A stretch of DNA of 64,000 nt from Nocardia cyriacigeorgica GUH-2 (GTDB lineage Bacteria > Actinomycetota > Actinomycetes > Mycobacteriales > Mycobacteriaceae), in contig NC_016887.1 in assembly GCF_000284035.1 (NCBI RefSeq), positions 1,550,001 through 1,614,000 on the forward strand, read 5' to 3'. The position numbers were made by a program, and so were the translations under genes. Positions 1 to 8,417 of this stretch are shown in pieces. Numbering within the stretch: position 1 is the stretch's first letter; each line of letters begins with the position of its first letter. The notes below the pieces were generated by a model. The model was given only the letters and a program-made list of their open reading frames with translations, had not been told where the DNA came from and searched no databases.

Positions 1-1294
1 GGGTGGCTTCGTGCTGGGTGGCGCCCGGTGCGGGCACCTCGACGCCGAACTCGCGCCAATCCGGCAACCGCAGATCGCGCACCTGCGCGCCGCCGTTGCT
101 CACCGGGTTCGCGCTCATCCGCCGGTCACCGGCGGGGACGAGATCCATCAGCTCCGAGACCGGTGCGCCGGACCCGTCGAACAACTCCGCCGGCCGATAC
201 GACCGCAACCACTGCTCGAGCACGGCGCGGTGGTCGTCGTCGGTGCGGGCGGCCGGCAGCGGGACCTGATGGGCGCGGAAGGTGCCCTCGACCCGCTCGC
301 CGTCCACCTGCGGGGGACAGGTCCAGCCCTTCGGCGTGCGCAGCACGATCATCGGCCAATGCGGACGGGTCCCGTCGCCACCGCCGCGGGCGGCGCGCTG
401 GATCTGCGCGATCCGCTCCAGCGCGGCATCCATCGCCGCGGCCATCGCCTGGTGCACCACAGCCGGATCGTGTCCGGCGACCATCAGCGGTTCGTAGCCG
501 TAACCGCGCAGCAGCGAGATCAATTCGGGTTCGGGGATGCGGGCCAGGATCGTCGGATTGGCGATCTTGTATTCATTGAGCGCCAGGATCGGCAGCACCG
601 CACCGTCGCGCGCCGGGTTGAGGAATTTATTGGCATGCCAGCTACCCGCGAGCGGTCCGGTCTCGGCTTCCCCGTCGCCCACCACGCAGAACACGGTGAG
701 ATCCGGATGATCGAGCGCGGCGCCGAAGGCGTGCAGTAGTGAATAGCCGAGTTCACCGCCCTCGTGGAATGAGCCAGGCGTTTCCGGCGCGCAATGGCTC
801 GGCACCCCGCCGGGGAAGGAGAACTGCGCGAACAGCGCGCGCATGCCGTCGATATCGCGTGGCACATGGCTGTACAACTCGGAATAGGTGCCCTCCAGCC
901 ACGCGCACGCATTCGGGCCGGGACCACCGTGACCGGGGCCGGCGACGAACACCGCGTCCAGATCGCGGGCCAGAATCGCCCGATTGGCATGGACCCACAC
1001 CAGATTCAGCCCGGGCACGGTGCCGAAATGGCCGAGCAGGCGCGGTTTGATGTGCTCGGGCCGCAGCGGTTCGCGCAGCAACGGATTGGCCATCAGATAG
1101 ATCTGCCCGACCGACAGATAGTTCGCCGCCCGCCACCAGGCGTCCACGGCCGCGAGTTCGTCGGCGTCGAGCGGGCCAGGGGCTTCGGCGAGGTGATACG
1201 GACGCGGCGCGACCGAAGTGCCGCTGCCGGTGCCGATATTGTCGGCCGCGGTGGCGTCGGCGGCGGGATTGTCTCGAGAACCAGGCTGTGCCAT
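1..1294 (-). CDS. xfp: Phosphoketolase (Xfp family), 3' end cut by window edge
   Basis: This is the N-terminal ~431 residues of a thiamine-diphosphate phosphoketolase, which splits xylulose-5-P and/or fructose-6-P with phosphate into acetyl-P plus an aldose phosphate. The reverse-strand translation starts [14 protein letters not shown] and contains the family signatures [46 protein letters not shown] and [18 protein letters not shown]. The family is usually about 800 residues, so roughly half lies beyond the left edge. The ATG (1292-1294) follows a GAGGAGAA ribosome binding site at a normal distance, which supports the start. Seen: the motifs. Known: the reaction. I cannot tell substrate preference from this part. 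Confidence 0.93.
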   Translation of the reverse strand, partial: MAQPGSRDNPAADATAADNIGTGSGTSVAPRPYHLAEAPGPLDADELAAVDAWWRAANYLSVGQIYLMANPLLREPLRPEHIKPRLLGHFGTVPGLNLVWVHANRAILARDLDAVFVAGPGHGGPGPNACAWLEGTYSELYSHVPRDIDGMRALFAQFSFPGGVPSHCAPETPGSFHEGGELGYSLLHAFGAALDHPDLTVFCVVGDGEAETGPLAGSWHANKFLNPARDGAVLPILALNEYKIANPTILARIPEPELISLLRGYGYEPLMVAGHDPAVVHQAMAAAMDAALERIAQIQRAARGGGDGTRPHWPMIVLRTPKGWTCPPQVDGERVEGTFRAHQVPLPAARTDDDHRAVLEQWLRSYRPAELFDGSGAPVSELMDLVPAGDRRMSANPVSNGGAQVRDLRLPDWREFGVEVPAPGATQHEAT

Positions 1295-1425
1295 GGGCGA
1301 TTCTCCTCACGTTCGTGCCGTGCACCGGATGGAGATTCCCCGTCAGGCTACCGGCCGGATCCCGGGTAGGCCCAGGACTCGTCCGGTGCCGCGGGCTGAC
1401 TCCGCGCCGGCCCGGCCGCGTCGAT

Positions 1426-1431
1426 TAGGGT
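1426..1431 (+). promoter_or_regulatory. -10 box of a probable leaderless transcript
   Basis: TAGGGT fits the actinobacterial TANNNT -10 pattern and lies 7 nt before the ATG at 1439. No Shine-Dalgarno is present. Transcription would start at or next to the start codon. Confidence 0.45.
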
Positions 1432-1438
1432 GCGCGGC

Positions 1439-2020
1439 ATGCCTACCTCCGCCAGGACCATCGGTATCGCCACCCTCGCCGCGGCCGCCTTCGCGCTGTC
1501 GGCCTGCGGCTCCGACGACAGCTCCGACACCGACGCCGCGGCCACCAGCACCGCCGCCACGAGCGCGCGCGCCGCCACCGGCGCCCCCACCCCGAAGCCG
1601 TCCACCGGGCGCGAATGCACCGCCGAGGACATCGGCGTCACCGGCGGCTTCGGTGAGGCCCCGACCATCACCATCCCCGACGACTGCGATCCGCCGAAGC
1701 AGCTCATCGTCAAGGACCTCGTCACCGGCTCCGGCCCGGGCGCGCAGCCCGGCCAGGAACTGAAGATGAACTACACACTGGTGACCTGGTCGGACAAGCA
1801 GAAGCTGGACAGCTCCTTCGACCGCGGCGAACCGTTCGAGCTCACTCTCGGCGCCGGCATGGTCATCCCGGGCTGGGACCAGGGCCTCGAGGGCGTCCAG
1901 GAAGGCACCCGCCGGCTGCTGATCATCCCGCCCGACCTCGGCTACGGCGCGGGCGGCAACGGCATCAAGCCGAACGAGACCCTCGTCTTCGTCACCGACG
2001 CGGTCGACGTCCCGGACTGA
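1439..2020 (+). CDS. FKBP-type peptidyl-prolyl isomerase lipoprotein
   Basis: This 193-residue protein has a lipoprotein signal peptide: basic start, hydrophobic stretch, lipobox LSAC with the acylated Cys at residue 23. A Ser/Thr/Ala-rich linker follows to about residue 65, then a C-terminal FKBP domain (about 85-193) with [30 protein letters not shown] and the terminal strand [11 protein letters not shown]. It should catalyse cis-trans isomerisation of prolyl bonds outside the membrane, helping exported proteins fold. An alternative GTG lies 9 nt upstream (1430); I chose the ATG because a -10-like box sits 7 nt before it and no ribosome binding site serves either. Next to trigger factor, another prolyl isomerase/chaperone, but probably a separate transcript. 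Confidence 0.88.
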   Translation: MPTSARTIGIATLAAAAFALSACGSDDSSDTDAAATSTAATSARAATGAPTPKPSTGRECTAEDIGVTGGFGEAPTITIPDDCDPPKQLIVKDLVTGSGPGAQPGQELKMNYTLVTWSDKQKLDSSFDRGEPFELTLGAGMVIPGWDQGLEGVQEGTRRLLIIPPDLGYGAGGNGIKPNETLVFVTDAVDVPD

Positions 2021-2165
2021 TCGGCACCGGCGCGGCCGGTCGGCCGGAGCGCACTGCCCGCCCGGATTGCAGGGCGTGCGCACCGGTCGACTAACCTTGC
2101 CTGGATGCGATCGGGGGGACACACCGACGTCAACGACCGATGAACTACGAACAAGGAGCATGTCC

Positions 2166-3557
2166 GTGAAGAGCACCGTCGAGCAGCTGAGCCCGACACG
2201 GGTCCGGATCAATGTCGAGGTGCCCTTCGAGGAGCTGAAGCCGGACTTCGACAAGGCCTACAAGGCCCTGGCCAAGCAGGTCCGTATCCCCGGCTTCCGC
2301 CCGGGCAAGGCACCGGCCAAGCTGCTCGAGGCCCGCCTCGGCCGCGGCGCGATCCTGGAGCAGGTCGTCAACGACGTGCTCCCGGCCCGCTACAGCGAGG
2401 CCGTGACCACCTCCGAGGTGAAGGTCATCGGCCAGCCCGAGATCGAGATCACCAAGATCGAAGACGGCCAGGAGCTGGCGTTCACCGCCGAGGTCGACGT
2501 CCGCCCGGAGATCACCCTGCCCGACTACAGCACCATCGAGGTCACCGTCGACGCCATCACCGTCGACGACTCCGACATCGACGAGCAGCTGCAGTCGCTG
2601 CGTCAGCGCTTCGGCACCCTCACCGGCGTGGAGCGCCCGGTGCAGGAGGGCGACTTCGTCTCCATCGACCTGTCGGCCACCGTCGACGGCCAGGACGTGC
2701 CCGAGGCCTCCACCACCGGCCTGTCGCACGAGGTCGGTTCCGGTCAGCTCATCGAGGGCCTGGACGAGGCCGTGATCGGCCTGTCGGCCGGTGAGTCCAA
2801 GGAGTTCACCTCCACCCTGGTGGCGGGCGAGCACGCGGGCAAGGAAGCCGTCATCACCGTCACCGTCGGTTCGGTCAAGGAGCGCGAGCTGCCCGAGGCC
2901 GACGACGAGTTCGCCCAGCTGGCCAGCGAATTCGACACCCTCGAGGAGCTCAAGGCCGATCTGCGCGGCCGGGTCGAGCGGGTCAAGAAGGTCCAGCAGG
3001 CCGGCGACATCCGCGACAAGGTGCTCGAGCAGCTGCTCGACAAGGTCGAGGTGCCGCTGCCCGAGGCCGTGGTCAAGGCCGAGATCGACGCCGTCGAGCA
3101 CGACGCCGTGCACGGCTTCGACCACGACGAGGCCAAGTTCGCCGAGGCGCTCGAGGCGCAGGGTTCCAGCCGCGAGGAGTTCGACAAGGACACCAAGGAG
3201 GCCGCCGAGAAGTCGGTGAAGACCCAGCTGCTGCTCGACGCCATCGCCGAGGCCGAAGGCACCCAGGTCGGCCAGGAGGAGCTCACCGAGCGCATCCTGT
3301 TCCAGGCCCAGCGCTACGGCATGTCGCCCGAGCAGTTCATCCAGCAGGTGCAGCAGGCCGGTCAGCTCGGCGCGGTGTTCGCCGACGTCCGCCGCGGCAA
3401 AGCGCTGGCCGGTGTGGTCGGCAAGGCCACCGTCACCGACTCCGACGGCAACACCGTCGACACCGCCGAAATGTTCGGCAGCCCGGAGGATTCGGCCGAG
3501 GAGAACACCGAAGCCGCCACCGAGACCGCCGAAGCTCCGGCCGACGCCGAGAAGTAA
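2166..3557 (+). CDS. tig: Trigger factor, ribosome-associated chaperone
   Basis: Trigger factor binds at the ribosome exit tunnel and holds or isomerises nascent chains. The 463-residue protein has the N-terminal ribosome-binding domain including the signature GFRPGKAP (about residues 44-51), a central FKBP-like PPIase domain (about 155-245, with [14 protein letters not shown] and [18 protein letters not shown]) and a helical C-terminal arm domain, ending in an acidic Glu/Ala-rich tail. GTG at 2166 is chosen because AAGGAG (2153-2158) is 7 nt away and the protein then begins [20 protein letters not shown], as in mycobacterial homologues; an in-frame ATG at 2160 is too close to that site. It sits just before clpP1, the usual order in actinobacteria and many other bacteria. 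Confidence 0.97.
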   Translation: MKSTVEQLSPTRVRINVEVPFEELKPDFDKAYKALAKQVRIPGFRPGKAPAKLLEARLGRGAILEQVVNDVLPARYSEAVTTSEVKVIGQPEIEITKIEDGQELAFTAEVDVRPEITLPDYSTIEVTVDAITVDDSDIDEQLQSLRQRFGTLTGVERPVQEGDFVSIDLSATVDGQDVPEASTTGLSHEVGSGQLIEGLDEAVIGLSAGESKEFTSTLVAGEHAGKEAVITVTVGSVKERELPEADDEFAQLASEFDTLEELKADLRGRVERVKKVQQAGDIRDKVLEQLLDKVEVPLPEAVVKAEIDAVEHDAVHGFDHDEAKFAEALEAQGSSREEFDKDTKEAAEKSVKTQLLLDAIAEAEGTQVGQEELTERILFQAQRYGMSPEQFIQQVQQAGQLGAVFADVRRGKALAGVVGKATVTDSDGNTVDTAEMFGSPEDSAEENTEAATETAEAPADAEK

Positions 3558-3619
3558 GCCGAGCGGCGAAGAACCATTGAGAGATCAGCGTGATGGGTGC
3601 CCGCGGGGTTCTGTGATTG

Positions 3620-3630
3620 CGCTGTGAGCG
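3620..3630. promoter_or_regulatory. Candidate ClgR operator upstream of clpP1
   Basis: Read on the minus strand this is CGCTCACAGCG, which fits the core CGCYNANRGCG published for ClgR, the activator of clp genes in Corynebacterium and Mycobacterium. The WNNW side also fits; the WWS side does not. It lies about 54-64 bp upstream of the start site predicted from the -10 box at 3672, a position suited to an activator. Regulation by ClgR is inference. Confidence 0.4.
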
Positions 3631-3635
3631 AAGAA

Positions 3636-3663
3636 GGGCGGTACCGGGAGTTCGGTGCCGCCC
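3636..3663 (+). terminator. Hairpin after tig
   Basis: GGGCGGTACC (3636-3645) pairs with GGTGCCGCCC (3654-3663) over 10 bp with one G-U, loop of 8 nt, followed by a weak T-rich stretch (TGCTTCGTT). It probably ends the tig transcript. Confidence 0.6.
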
Positions 3664-3671
3664 TGCTTCGT

Positions 3672-3677
3672 TAATGT
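3672..3677 (+). promoter_or_regulatory. Candidate -10 box for clpP1P2
   Basis: TAATGT matches TANNNT; a start near 3684 would give a 5' leader of about 33 nt carrying GAGAAGG before the clpP1 GTG. No good -35 is visible, consistent with an activated promoter. Confidence 0.35.
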
Positions 3678-3716
3678 TTGTGTCAGCAACGAGCCGGCGA
3701 GAGAAGGCAGGTATCC

Positions 3717-4328
3717 GTGACAATCAACCAGGCAGGGGTCATGACATCCGCGACTGCTGGTCTCAACCTCAGTGATTCGGTGTACGAGCGCTTGCTCCGC
3801 GACCGCATCATCTTCCTGGGCACCCAGGTCGACGACGACATCGCCAACAAGCTGTGCGCGCAGATCCTGCTGCTGGCGGCCGAGGACCCGAGCCGCGACA
3901 TCTCGCTCTACATCAACTCGCCCGGTGGCTCGGTCAGTGCCGGCATGGCCATCTACGACACCATGCAGTACGCCGAGTGCGATATCTCGACCATCGCCTT
4001 CGGCCTGGCCGCCTCGATGGGGCAGTTCCTGCTCACCGCGGGCACCAAGGGCAAGCGCTACGCGCTGCCGCACACCCGCATCATGATGCACCAGCCGTCG
4101 GCGGGCATCGGCGGTAGCGCGGCCGACATCTCGATCTACGCCGAGCAGCTCGCGCACACCAAGCGCGAACTCAACGAGCTCCAGGCGCTGCACACCGGCC
4201 AGACGGTGGAGCAGGTGACCGCCGACGCCGACCGCGACCGCTGGTTCACCGCGAGCCAGGCCCTCGAGTACGGCTTCATCGATCGCGTGATCAACAGCGC
4301 TCGCCAGGCGAACGGCACCGGTAACTGA
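3717..4328 (+). CDS. clpP1: ClpP1, ATP-dependent Clp protease proteolytic subunit 1
   Basis: One of two ClpP subunits that form the mixed double-ring peptidase fed by ClpX or ClpC in actinobacteria. The 203-residue protein carries [22 protein letters not shown], the nucleophile Ser100 in GLAASMG, and His125 in [13 protein letters not shown] at 3717 is chosen because GAGAAGG (3701-3707) is about 9 nt upstream and the N-terminus then matches mycobacterial ClpP1 in length; an in-frame ATG occurs at 3741. It is followed by clpP2 after 41 nt, so the two are almost certainly one transcript, and a ClgR-like site lies upstream. Known in mycobacteria: both subunits are needed for an active protease. 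Confidence 0.96.
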   Translation: MTINQAGVMTSATAGLNLSDSVYERLLRDRIIFLGTQVDDDIANKLCAQILLLAAEDPSRDISLYINSPGGSVSAGMAIYDTMQYAECDISTIAFGLAASMGQFLLTAGTKGKRYALPHTRIMMHQPSAGIGGSAADISIYAEQLAHTKRELNELQALHTGQTVEQVTADADRDRWFTASQALEYGFIDRVINSARQANGTGN

Positions 4329-4369
4329 GCCGCGAATCTGCTCACCTCACACCGACTTTGGAGACGAAG

Positions 4370-5038
4370 ATGGCCAACCTGATCGACCCCCGCGCCGGCC
4401 TGTCCGGTATCGCGCCGGCGAGCCCGCAGGCCCGCTACATCCTGCCGTCGTTCATCGAACACTCGAGCTTCGGCGTCAAGGAGTCCAACCCGTACAACAA
4501 GCTGTTCGAGGAGCGCATCATCTTCCTCGGCGTGCAGGTCGACGACGCCTCGGCGAACGACATCATGGCCCAGCTGCTGGTGCTCGAGTCGCTCGATCCC
4601 GACCGCGACATCACCATGTACATCAACTCGCCGGGTGGCTCGTTCACCTCGCTGATGGCCATCTACGACACCATGCAGTATGTGCGTGCCGATGTGGCCA
4701 CCGTCTGCCTGGGCCAGGCCGCCTCCGCGGCCGCCGTGCTGCTGGCCGCCGGTACCCCCGGTAAGCGGGCCTGCCTGCCCAACGCCCGCGTGCTCATCCA
4801 CCAGCCGTCGCTGGAGGGTGGCATCCAGGGGCAGGTGTCTGACCTGGAGATCCAGGCCGCCGAGATCGAGCGCATGCGCCGGTTGATGGAGACCACCCTG
4901 GCCCGGCACACCGGCAAGGATCCCGACACCATCCGCAAGGACACCGACCGCGACAAGATCCTCACCGCCGAGGATGCCAAGGACTACGGCATCATCGATA
5001 CGGTGTTCGACTACCGCAAGCTGAGCGCGCAGAAGTGA
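4370..5038 (+). CDS. clpP2: ClpP2, ATP-dependent Clp protease proteolytic subunit 2
   Basis: Second subunit of the ClpP1P2 peptidase. The 222-residue product has a longer N-terminus than ClpP1 ([20 protein letters not shown]), then [22 protein letters not shown], nucleophile Ser119 in [11 protein letters not shown], and His144 in [14 protein letters not shown] 4370 is preceded by TTGGAGACGAAG. The alanine-rich stretch after the active Ser replaces the SMG of ClpP1, a normal difference between the two paralogues. Same transcript as clpP1. Downstream lie two strong hairpins, then clpX. Confidence 0.96.
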   Translation: MANLIDPRAGLSGIAPASPQARYILPSFIEHSSFGVKESNPYNKLFEERIIFLGVQVDDASANDIMAQLLVLESLDPDRDITMYINSPGGSFTSLMAIYDTMQYVRADVATVCLGQAASAAAVLLAAGTPGKRACLPNARVLIHQPSLEGGIQGQVSDLEIQAAEIERMRRLMETTLARHTGKDPDTIRKDTDRDKILTAEDAKDYGIIDTVFDYRKLSAQK

Positions 5039-5046
5039 TGCGCGCA

Positions 5047-5073
5047 CCCGCGGCGCCCGCCCGGCGCCGCGGG
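5047..5073 (+). terminator. GC-rich hairpin after clpP2
   Basis: A perfect 11-bp stem, CCCGCGGCGCC (5047-5057) with GGCGCCGCGGG (5063-5073) and a 5-nt loop, starts 9 nt after the clpP2 stop. There is no T run, as is common for actinobacterial terminators. Confidence 0.6.
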
Positions 5074-5079
5074 TTGCCT

Positions 5080-5117
5080 GCGACACGCAGCGATTGCTGA
5101 ATCGTTGCGCGTGTCGC
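5080..5117 (+). repeat. Second inverted repeat between clpP2 and clpX
   Basis: GCGACACGC and AGCGATT on the left pair with AATCGTT and GCGTGTCGC on the right around the tetraloop GCTG, giving about 16 bp with a small bulge. It lies 6 nt after the first hairpin. Confidence 0.5.
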
Positions 5118-5371
5118 GGACGGCTCGGCGACCGGGCGTATCGGGCGAATCATGGTGAGAACCCGCACAACCCCGGCGAGAAACATGCGCGAGTTGTCGA
5201 CCAGTTTCGCGCACACCGGGTACGGTCGACCTAGGGACCTTTGCTCCCGGTTGACAGCACTGCACCACCACCCGGATACCGTCGACGGATTCAACGACAC
5301 CTTCCACAGGTGGCGGAAAGCTGGCAACTGGATGGACGGTTGCACGCGAACAAGGAAGTAGGACCCACGAG
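5118..5371. other. Non-coding stretch before clpX
   Basis: Between the hairpins and the clpX ATG there is about 250 bp with no convincing gene; an open frame at 5152-5361 has no coding character that I can see. It presumably holds the clpX promoter. I found no clear -35/-10 pair. Confidence 0.4.
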
Positions 5372-6652
5372 ATGGCGCGCATCGGTGATGGCGGCGATCT
5401 GCTGAAGTGCTCGTTCTGCGGAAAGAGTCAGAAGCAGGTCAAGAAGCTCATTGCGGGACCCGGGGTGTACATCTGCGACGAGTGCATCGACCTGTGCAAC
5501 GAGATCATCGAAGAGGAGCTGGCCGAGTCCAGCGAGGTCAAGCTCGATGAGTTGCCCAAACCCGCCGAGATCCGGGATTTCCTGGAGAACTACGTGATCG
5601 GGCAGGACACGGCCAAGCGCACGCTCGCGGTCGCGGTCTACAACCACTACAAGCGGATCCAGGCCGGCGACAAGGGCCGCGACAGCCGCGGCGAGAGCGT
5701 CGAGCTGGCCAAGTCCAACATCCTGATGCTCGGCCCCACCGGCTGCGGCAAGACCTATCTGGCCCAGACGCTGGCCAAGATGCTCAACGTCCCGTTCGCC
5801 ATCGCCGACGCCACCGCGCTCACCGAGGCGGGCTACGTCGGCGAGGATGTCGAGAACATCCTGCTCAAGCTGATCCAGGCGGCCGACTACGACGTCAAGC
5901 GCGCCGAGACGGGCATCATCTACATCGACGAGGTCGACAAGATCGCCCGCAAGAGCGAGAACCCCTCGATCACCCGTGACGTCTCCGGTGAGGGCGTGCA
6001 GCAGGCGCTGCTGAAGATCCTGGAAGGCACCCAGGCCAGCGTGCCGCCGCAGGGCGGGCGCAAGCATCCGCACCAGGAATTCATCCAGATCGACACCACC
6101 AACGTGCTGTTCATCGTGGCGGGCGCGTTCGCCGGGCTGGAGAAGATCATCTCCGACCGCACCGGTCACCGCGGCATCGGCTTCGGCGCCGAGGTGCGTT
6201 CGAAGGCCGAGGTCGACACGATCGACCACTTCGCCGATGTGATGCCCGAGGATCTGATCAAGTTCGGCCTGATCCCCGAGTTCATCGGCCGCCTCCCGGT
6301 GGTCGCCTCGGTGACCAACCTGGACAAGGATTCGCTGGTCAAGATTCTCTCCGAGCCGAAGAACGCGCTGGTCAAGCAGTACATCCGGCTGTTCGAGATG
6401 GACGGCGTCGACCTCGAGTTCACCCGCGACGCGCTCGAAGCGGTGGCCGATCAGGCCATCCTGCGCGGCACCGGCGCCCGCGGTCTGCGCGCCATCATGG
6501 AGGAAGTGCTCCAGCAGGTGATGTTCGACATCCCCAGCCGCGACGACGTCGCCAAGGTGGTTGTCGACGCCGACACCGTCAACGACAACGTGCTGCCCAC
6601 CATCGTGCCGCGCAAGCGCGAGCGTGCCGAGCGTCGCGAGAAGTCGGCCTGA
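5372..6652 (+). CDS. clpX: ClpX, AAA+ unfoldase subunit of the Clp protease
   Basis: ClpX recognises tagged substrates such as ssrA-tagged proteins, unfolds them with ATP and threads them into ClpP1P2. The 426-residue protein has the N-terminal zinc-binding domain (C13, C16, C35, C38), Walker A GPTGCGKT (121-128), Walker [12 protein letters not shown], the pore loop with GYVGED, sensor-1 region and the FIGRLPV motif, plus the C-terminal lid domain with [11 protein letters not shown] (sensor 2 Arg). It ends in a charged Arg/Glu tail. Separated from clpP2 by 333 bp containing two hairpins, so it probably has its own promoter. It is followed by a strong hairpin at 6663. Confidence 0.97.
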   Translation: MARIGDGGDLLKCSFCGKSQKQVKKLIAGPGVYICDECIDLCNEIIEEELAESSEVKLDELPKPAEIRDFLENYVIGQDTAKRTLAVAVYNHYKRIQAGDKGRDSRGESVELAKSNILMLGPTGCGKTYLAQTLAKMLNVPFAIADATALTEAGYVGEDVENILLKLIQAADYDVKRAETGIIYIDEVDKIARKSENPSITRDVSGEGVQQALLKILEGTQASVPPQGGRKHPHQEFIQIDTTNVLFIVAGAFAGLEKIISDRTGHRGIGFGAEVRSKAEVDTIDHFADVMPEDLIKFGLIPEFIGRLPVVASVTNLDKDSLVKILSEPKNALVKQYIRLFEMDGVDLEFTRDALEAVADQAILRGTGARGLRAIMEEVLQQVMFDIPSRDDVAKVVVDADTVNDNVLPTIVPRKRERAERREKSA

Positions 6653-6662
6653 GTTCCGCACG

Positions 6663-6697
6663 TAAACGGCCCGTCCACACTGTGGACGGGCCGTTTA
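6663..6697 (+). terminator. clpX terminator
   Basis: A perfect 16-bp inverted repeat, TAAACGGCCCGTCCAC with GTGGACGGGCCGTTTA, with a 3-nt loop, begins 11 nt after the clpX stop and is followed by TCGTTT. Confidence 0.8.
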
Positions 6698-6793
6698 TCG
6701 TTTCGGCGCGGAGTTGGCGATGACGGCCTCCCGGCAGGCGCGATCGTTGTAGGGTCGGTGCACTTGCAGGCGTCGCACAACGAGGAGCGGCCG

Positions 6794-7204
6794 ATGTCGA
6801 AGCGTTTCCGAGCCCGCACCCTGGCCACCGCGGCCGCATTCGCCGCCGCGGCGGCCGCCGGCCTGGTGGTCACCGCGCCGGCCGCGTCCGCCAGTGTCAC
6901 GCAGGTCAGTGTGATGCCGGACTACTCGTTCGGGCCCATCACCAACTACGGCACCACCTGTCAGTACACCGTGCGTGCCCGGCTCACCGAGGGGTTGACG
7001 CCGGTGACCTTCTACGACAACGGGGTGCCGTTCGCCACCGTGGCGCCCACCGACGGGGTCGCGCTGGTCACCTGGACCCCCACCACCCGCGGCCACCACA
7101 CGCTGCAGGCGGTGCAGCCGACGACGGCGCAGGAGATCGCGCCGTGGGTTCAGGTGGAGGTGGGTGTGGGCATGCACATCGGCTACGCCTGCATCGTGGT
7201 GTGA
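6794..7204 (+). CDS. Small secreted protein, Ig-like fold suspected
   Basis: A 136-residue exported protein of unknown role. The first ~35 residues form a signal peptide (MSKRFRARTLATAAAF, Ala-rich core, cleavage near TAPAASA). The mature part has an alternating beta pattern: CQYTVRARLTEGLTPVTFYD, VPFATVAPTDGVALVTWTP, GHHTLQAVQ, which resembles bacterial Ig-like repeat modules that use CxYT and GxxTLxA signatures. Two cysteines (in TTCQY and near the C-terminus, YACIVV) could form a disulfide. ATG 6794 follows GAGGAG at 7 nt; a GTG at 6758 would add residues that do not look like a signal peptide. It stands alone between the clpX terminator and a convergent gene. Confidence 0.75.
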   Translation: MSKRFRARTLATAAAFAAAAAAGLVVTAPAASASVTQVSVMPDYSFGPITNYGTTCQYTVRARLTEGLTPVTFYDNGVPFATVAPTDGVALVTWTPTTRGHHTLQAVQPTTAQEIAPWVQVEVGVGMHIGYACIVV

Positions 7205-7239
7205 GGCGTCGCCGGGCCGTGCCGCGGCCCGGCGCACGA

Positions 7240-7623
7240 TCAGGATCCGGCGGGCTCCATGGTCAGGTCGTCCTGGCCCCAGTAGGCGCGCATACGCGTG
7301 ATGCGGCCTTCGTCGTCGAATTCCATCACGTCGATCGGGTGCAGCGTCATGCGCTGCCCACCGGCGATGGTGACGAGGGTGAACATGAAGGCGGCGTGAT
7401 TGCCGACGATGCGGACCGTGTCGGGATGGATCGAGGTTTCGCGCTCCAGGTTTGCCAGGATGTTGTAGAACTCGCGAATCGCGTCGTGGCCCTGCTTCGG
7501 CGGGGTGCCGATCGGGTCCTCGACGATCGCGTCCGGCGCATAGAGCGCGACGATGTCGTCGGTGGGGCCGCTGCCGACCAGTTTGACGTACTGCTCGACC
7601 ACATCGCGGATCTGCCGTGCCAT
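7240..7623 (-). CDS. Steroid delta-isomerase (ketosteroid isomerase family)
   Basis: A 127-residue SnoaL/NTF2-fold protein very close in pattern to Comamonas ketosteroid isomerase, which moves the double bond of 3-oxo-delta5 steroids to delta4. The catalytic trio is in place: Tyr12 (VVEQYV), Asp36 in IVEDPIG, Asp98 in HPIDVMEF, aligning with Tyr14, Asp38 and Asp99 of the known enzyme. The start has CAGGAG upstream. A perfect match to the KstR operator pattern lies 18 bp before the start, which supports a role in sterol catabolism. Other NTF2-like proteins share the fold, but few keep all three residues. Confidence 0.87.
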   Translation of the reverse strand: MARQIRDVVEQYVKLVGSGPTDDIVALYAPDAIVEDPIGTPPKQGHDAIREFYNILANLERETSIHPDTVRIVGNHAAFMFTLVTIAGGQRMTLHPIDVMEFDDEGRITRMRAYWGQDDLTMEPAGS

Positions 7624-7640
7624 GGGAACTCCTGCCGAAA

Positions 7641-7654
7641 TGAAACGTGTTCTA
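7641..7654. promoter_or_regulatory. KstR-like operator upstream of the ketosteroid isomerase gene
   Basis: TGAAACGTGTTCTA fits TnnAACnnGTTnnA, the palindrome bound by KstR, the TetR-type repressor of cholesterol catabolism in mycobacteria and rhodococci. It ends 18 bp upstream of the divergent isomerase ATG, where a repressor would block transcription. Confidence 0.6.
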
Positions 7655-7959
7655 GTTCGGCACGATATCAGCCCGCTGGTCCCGCCGAGGCGGGAACGGA
7701 CCTACCCCTTCACCCCACCCGCTGGGACACGGTGACGGCCGGTGCAATTCCGTCCGCGCCCGGTGCCGGAGAGCGCCTTTGATCTCCCTGGTTCGCCGTT
7801 GAACCTTGATCCGTGCGGGTGCTTCTGCTGATGTGTCGGTGCGCGCGGCCCTGCCGTTACGCGGCGTCACTGGGTACAACCTGCGGTATCCACCGGGTTC
7901 TTCCCCGGTGTGTCGGGCGTACCTTGTCGGTACGGTGATGTTGAATCGGTCCGGTCAAC
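7655..7959. other. Intergenic region upstream of mihF
   Basis: About 300 bp without a gene I can support. It holds short hairpin-forming segments, CACCGGG-TTCTT-CCCGGTG near 7890-7912 and GTACC-TTGTC-GGTAC near 7920-7933. The mihF promoter is presumably here. Confidence 0.35.
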
Positions 7960-7985
7960 CAGATGTTCGAGTCAGATGTTCGAGT
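7960..7985 (+). repeat. Perfect 13-bp tandem duplication in the mihF leader
   Basis: CAGATGTTCGAGT occurs twice head to tail (7960-7972 and 7973-7985). It ends 22 nt before the mihF ATG and just before the ribosome binding site. Confidence 0.85.
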
Positions 7986-8007
7986 GACGAGTGAAAGCGG
8001 AGGAGAC

Positions 8008-8322
8008 ATGGCACTGCCTACCATGACCGCGGAACAGCGCTCTGAAGCGTTGGCCAAAGCGGCGGCGGTCCGCAAGGCGCGCTCCGAACTGATCGGCAAG
8101 GTGAAGTCGGGCAAGGTCTCAGTGGCTGATCTGCTGAAAAAGGCCGACTCCGACGACCTGGTCAAGAAGACGAAGGTCGCGGCCGTCATCAAGGCCCTTC
8201 CCGGTGTAGGCCCGGTCAAGGCGGCCAAGCTGCTCGACCAGGCCGAGATCCCCGAGGACCGCCGCATCGGCGGTCTGGGCGCACGCCAGCGCGCCGCCCT
8301 GCTCGAGGCCCTCGCCGACTGA
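8008..8322 (+). CDS. mihF: Integration host factor mIHF
   Basis: Actinobacterial nucleoid-associated protein that binds and bends DNA and is essential in mycobacteria; unrelated in fold to enterobacterial IHF. The 104-residue protein shows the family pattern: MALPTMTAEQRSEALAKAA start, basic helix with RKARSEL, then KVAAVIKALPGVGPVKAAKL, a helix-two-turn-helix element, and RRIGGLGARQRAALLEAL at the end. ATG 8008 has an excellent GCGGAGGAGAC site; an open frame extends upstream to 7963 but those residues derive from the tandem duplication and are not family sequence. In M. tuberculosis it lies near gmk-rpoZ, so its position here, next to fdhD, differs. Confidence 0.93.
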   Translation: MALPTMTAEQRSEALAKAAAVRKARSELIGKVKSGKVSVADLLKKADSDDLVKKTKVAAVIKALPGVGPVKAAKLLDQAEIPEDRRIGGLGARQRAALLEALAD

Positions 8323-8332
8323 GAAACCGGCG

Positions 8333-8398
8333 CTGAGCGTCCGCGCGATGAGCTCTCCGCGACGGACGCTCAGGTCGGCGCGAGCGTTTTACCGCTCG
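8333..8398. terminator. Paired hairpins between convergent mihF and fdhD
   Basis: CTGAGCGTCCG (8333-8343) pairs perfectly with CGGACGCTCAG (8363-8373), and CGAGCG (8381-8386) with CGCTCG (8393-8398) around TTTTAC. They lie between the stops of two convergent genes and could serve both strands. Confidence 0.6.
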
Positions 8399-8417
8399 TG
8401 CACCGTGTAGACCCCGC

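Noticed and set aside
5152..5361. Open frame of 69 codons between clpP2 and clpX
   Set aside because: No ribosome binding site, no recognisable pattern, and it overlaps the likely clpX promoter region.
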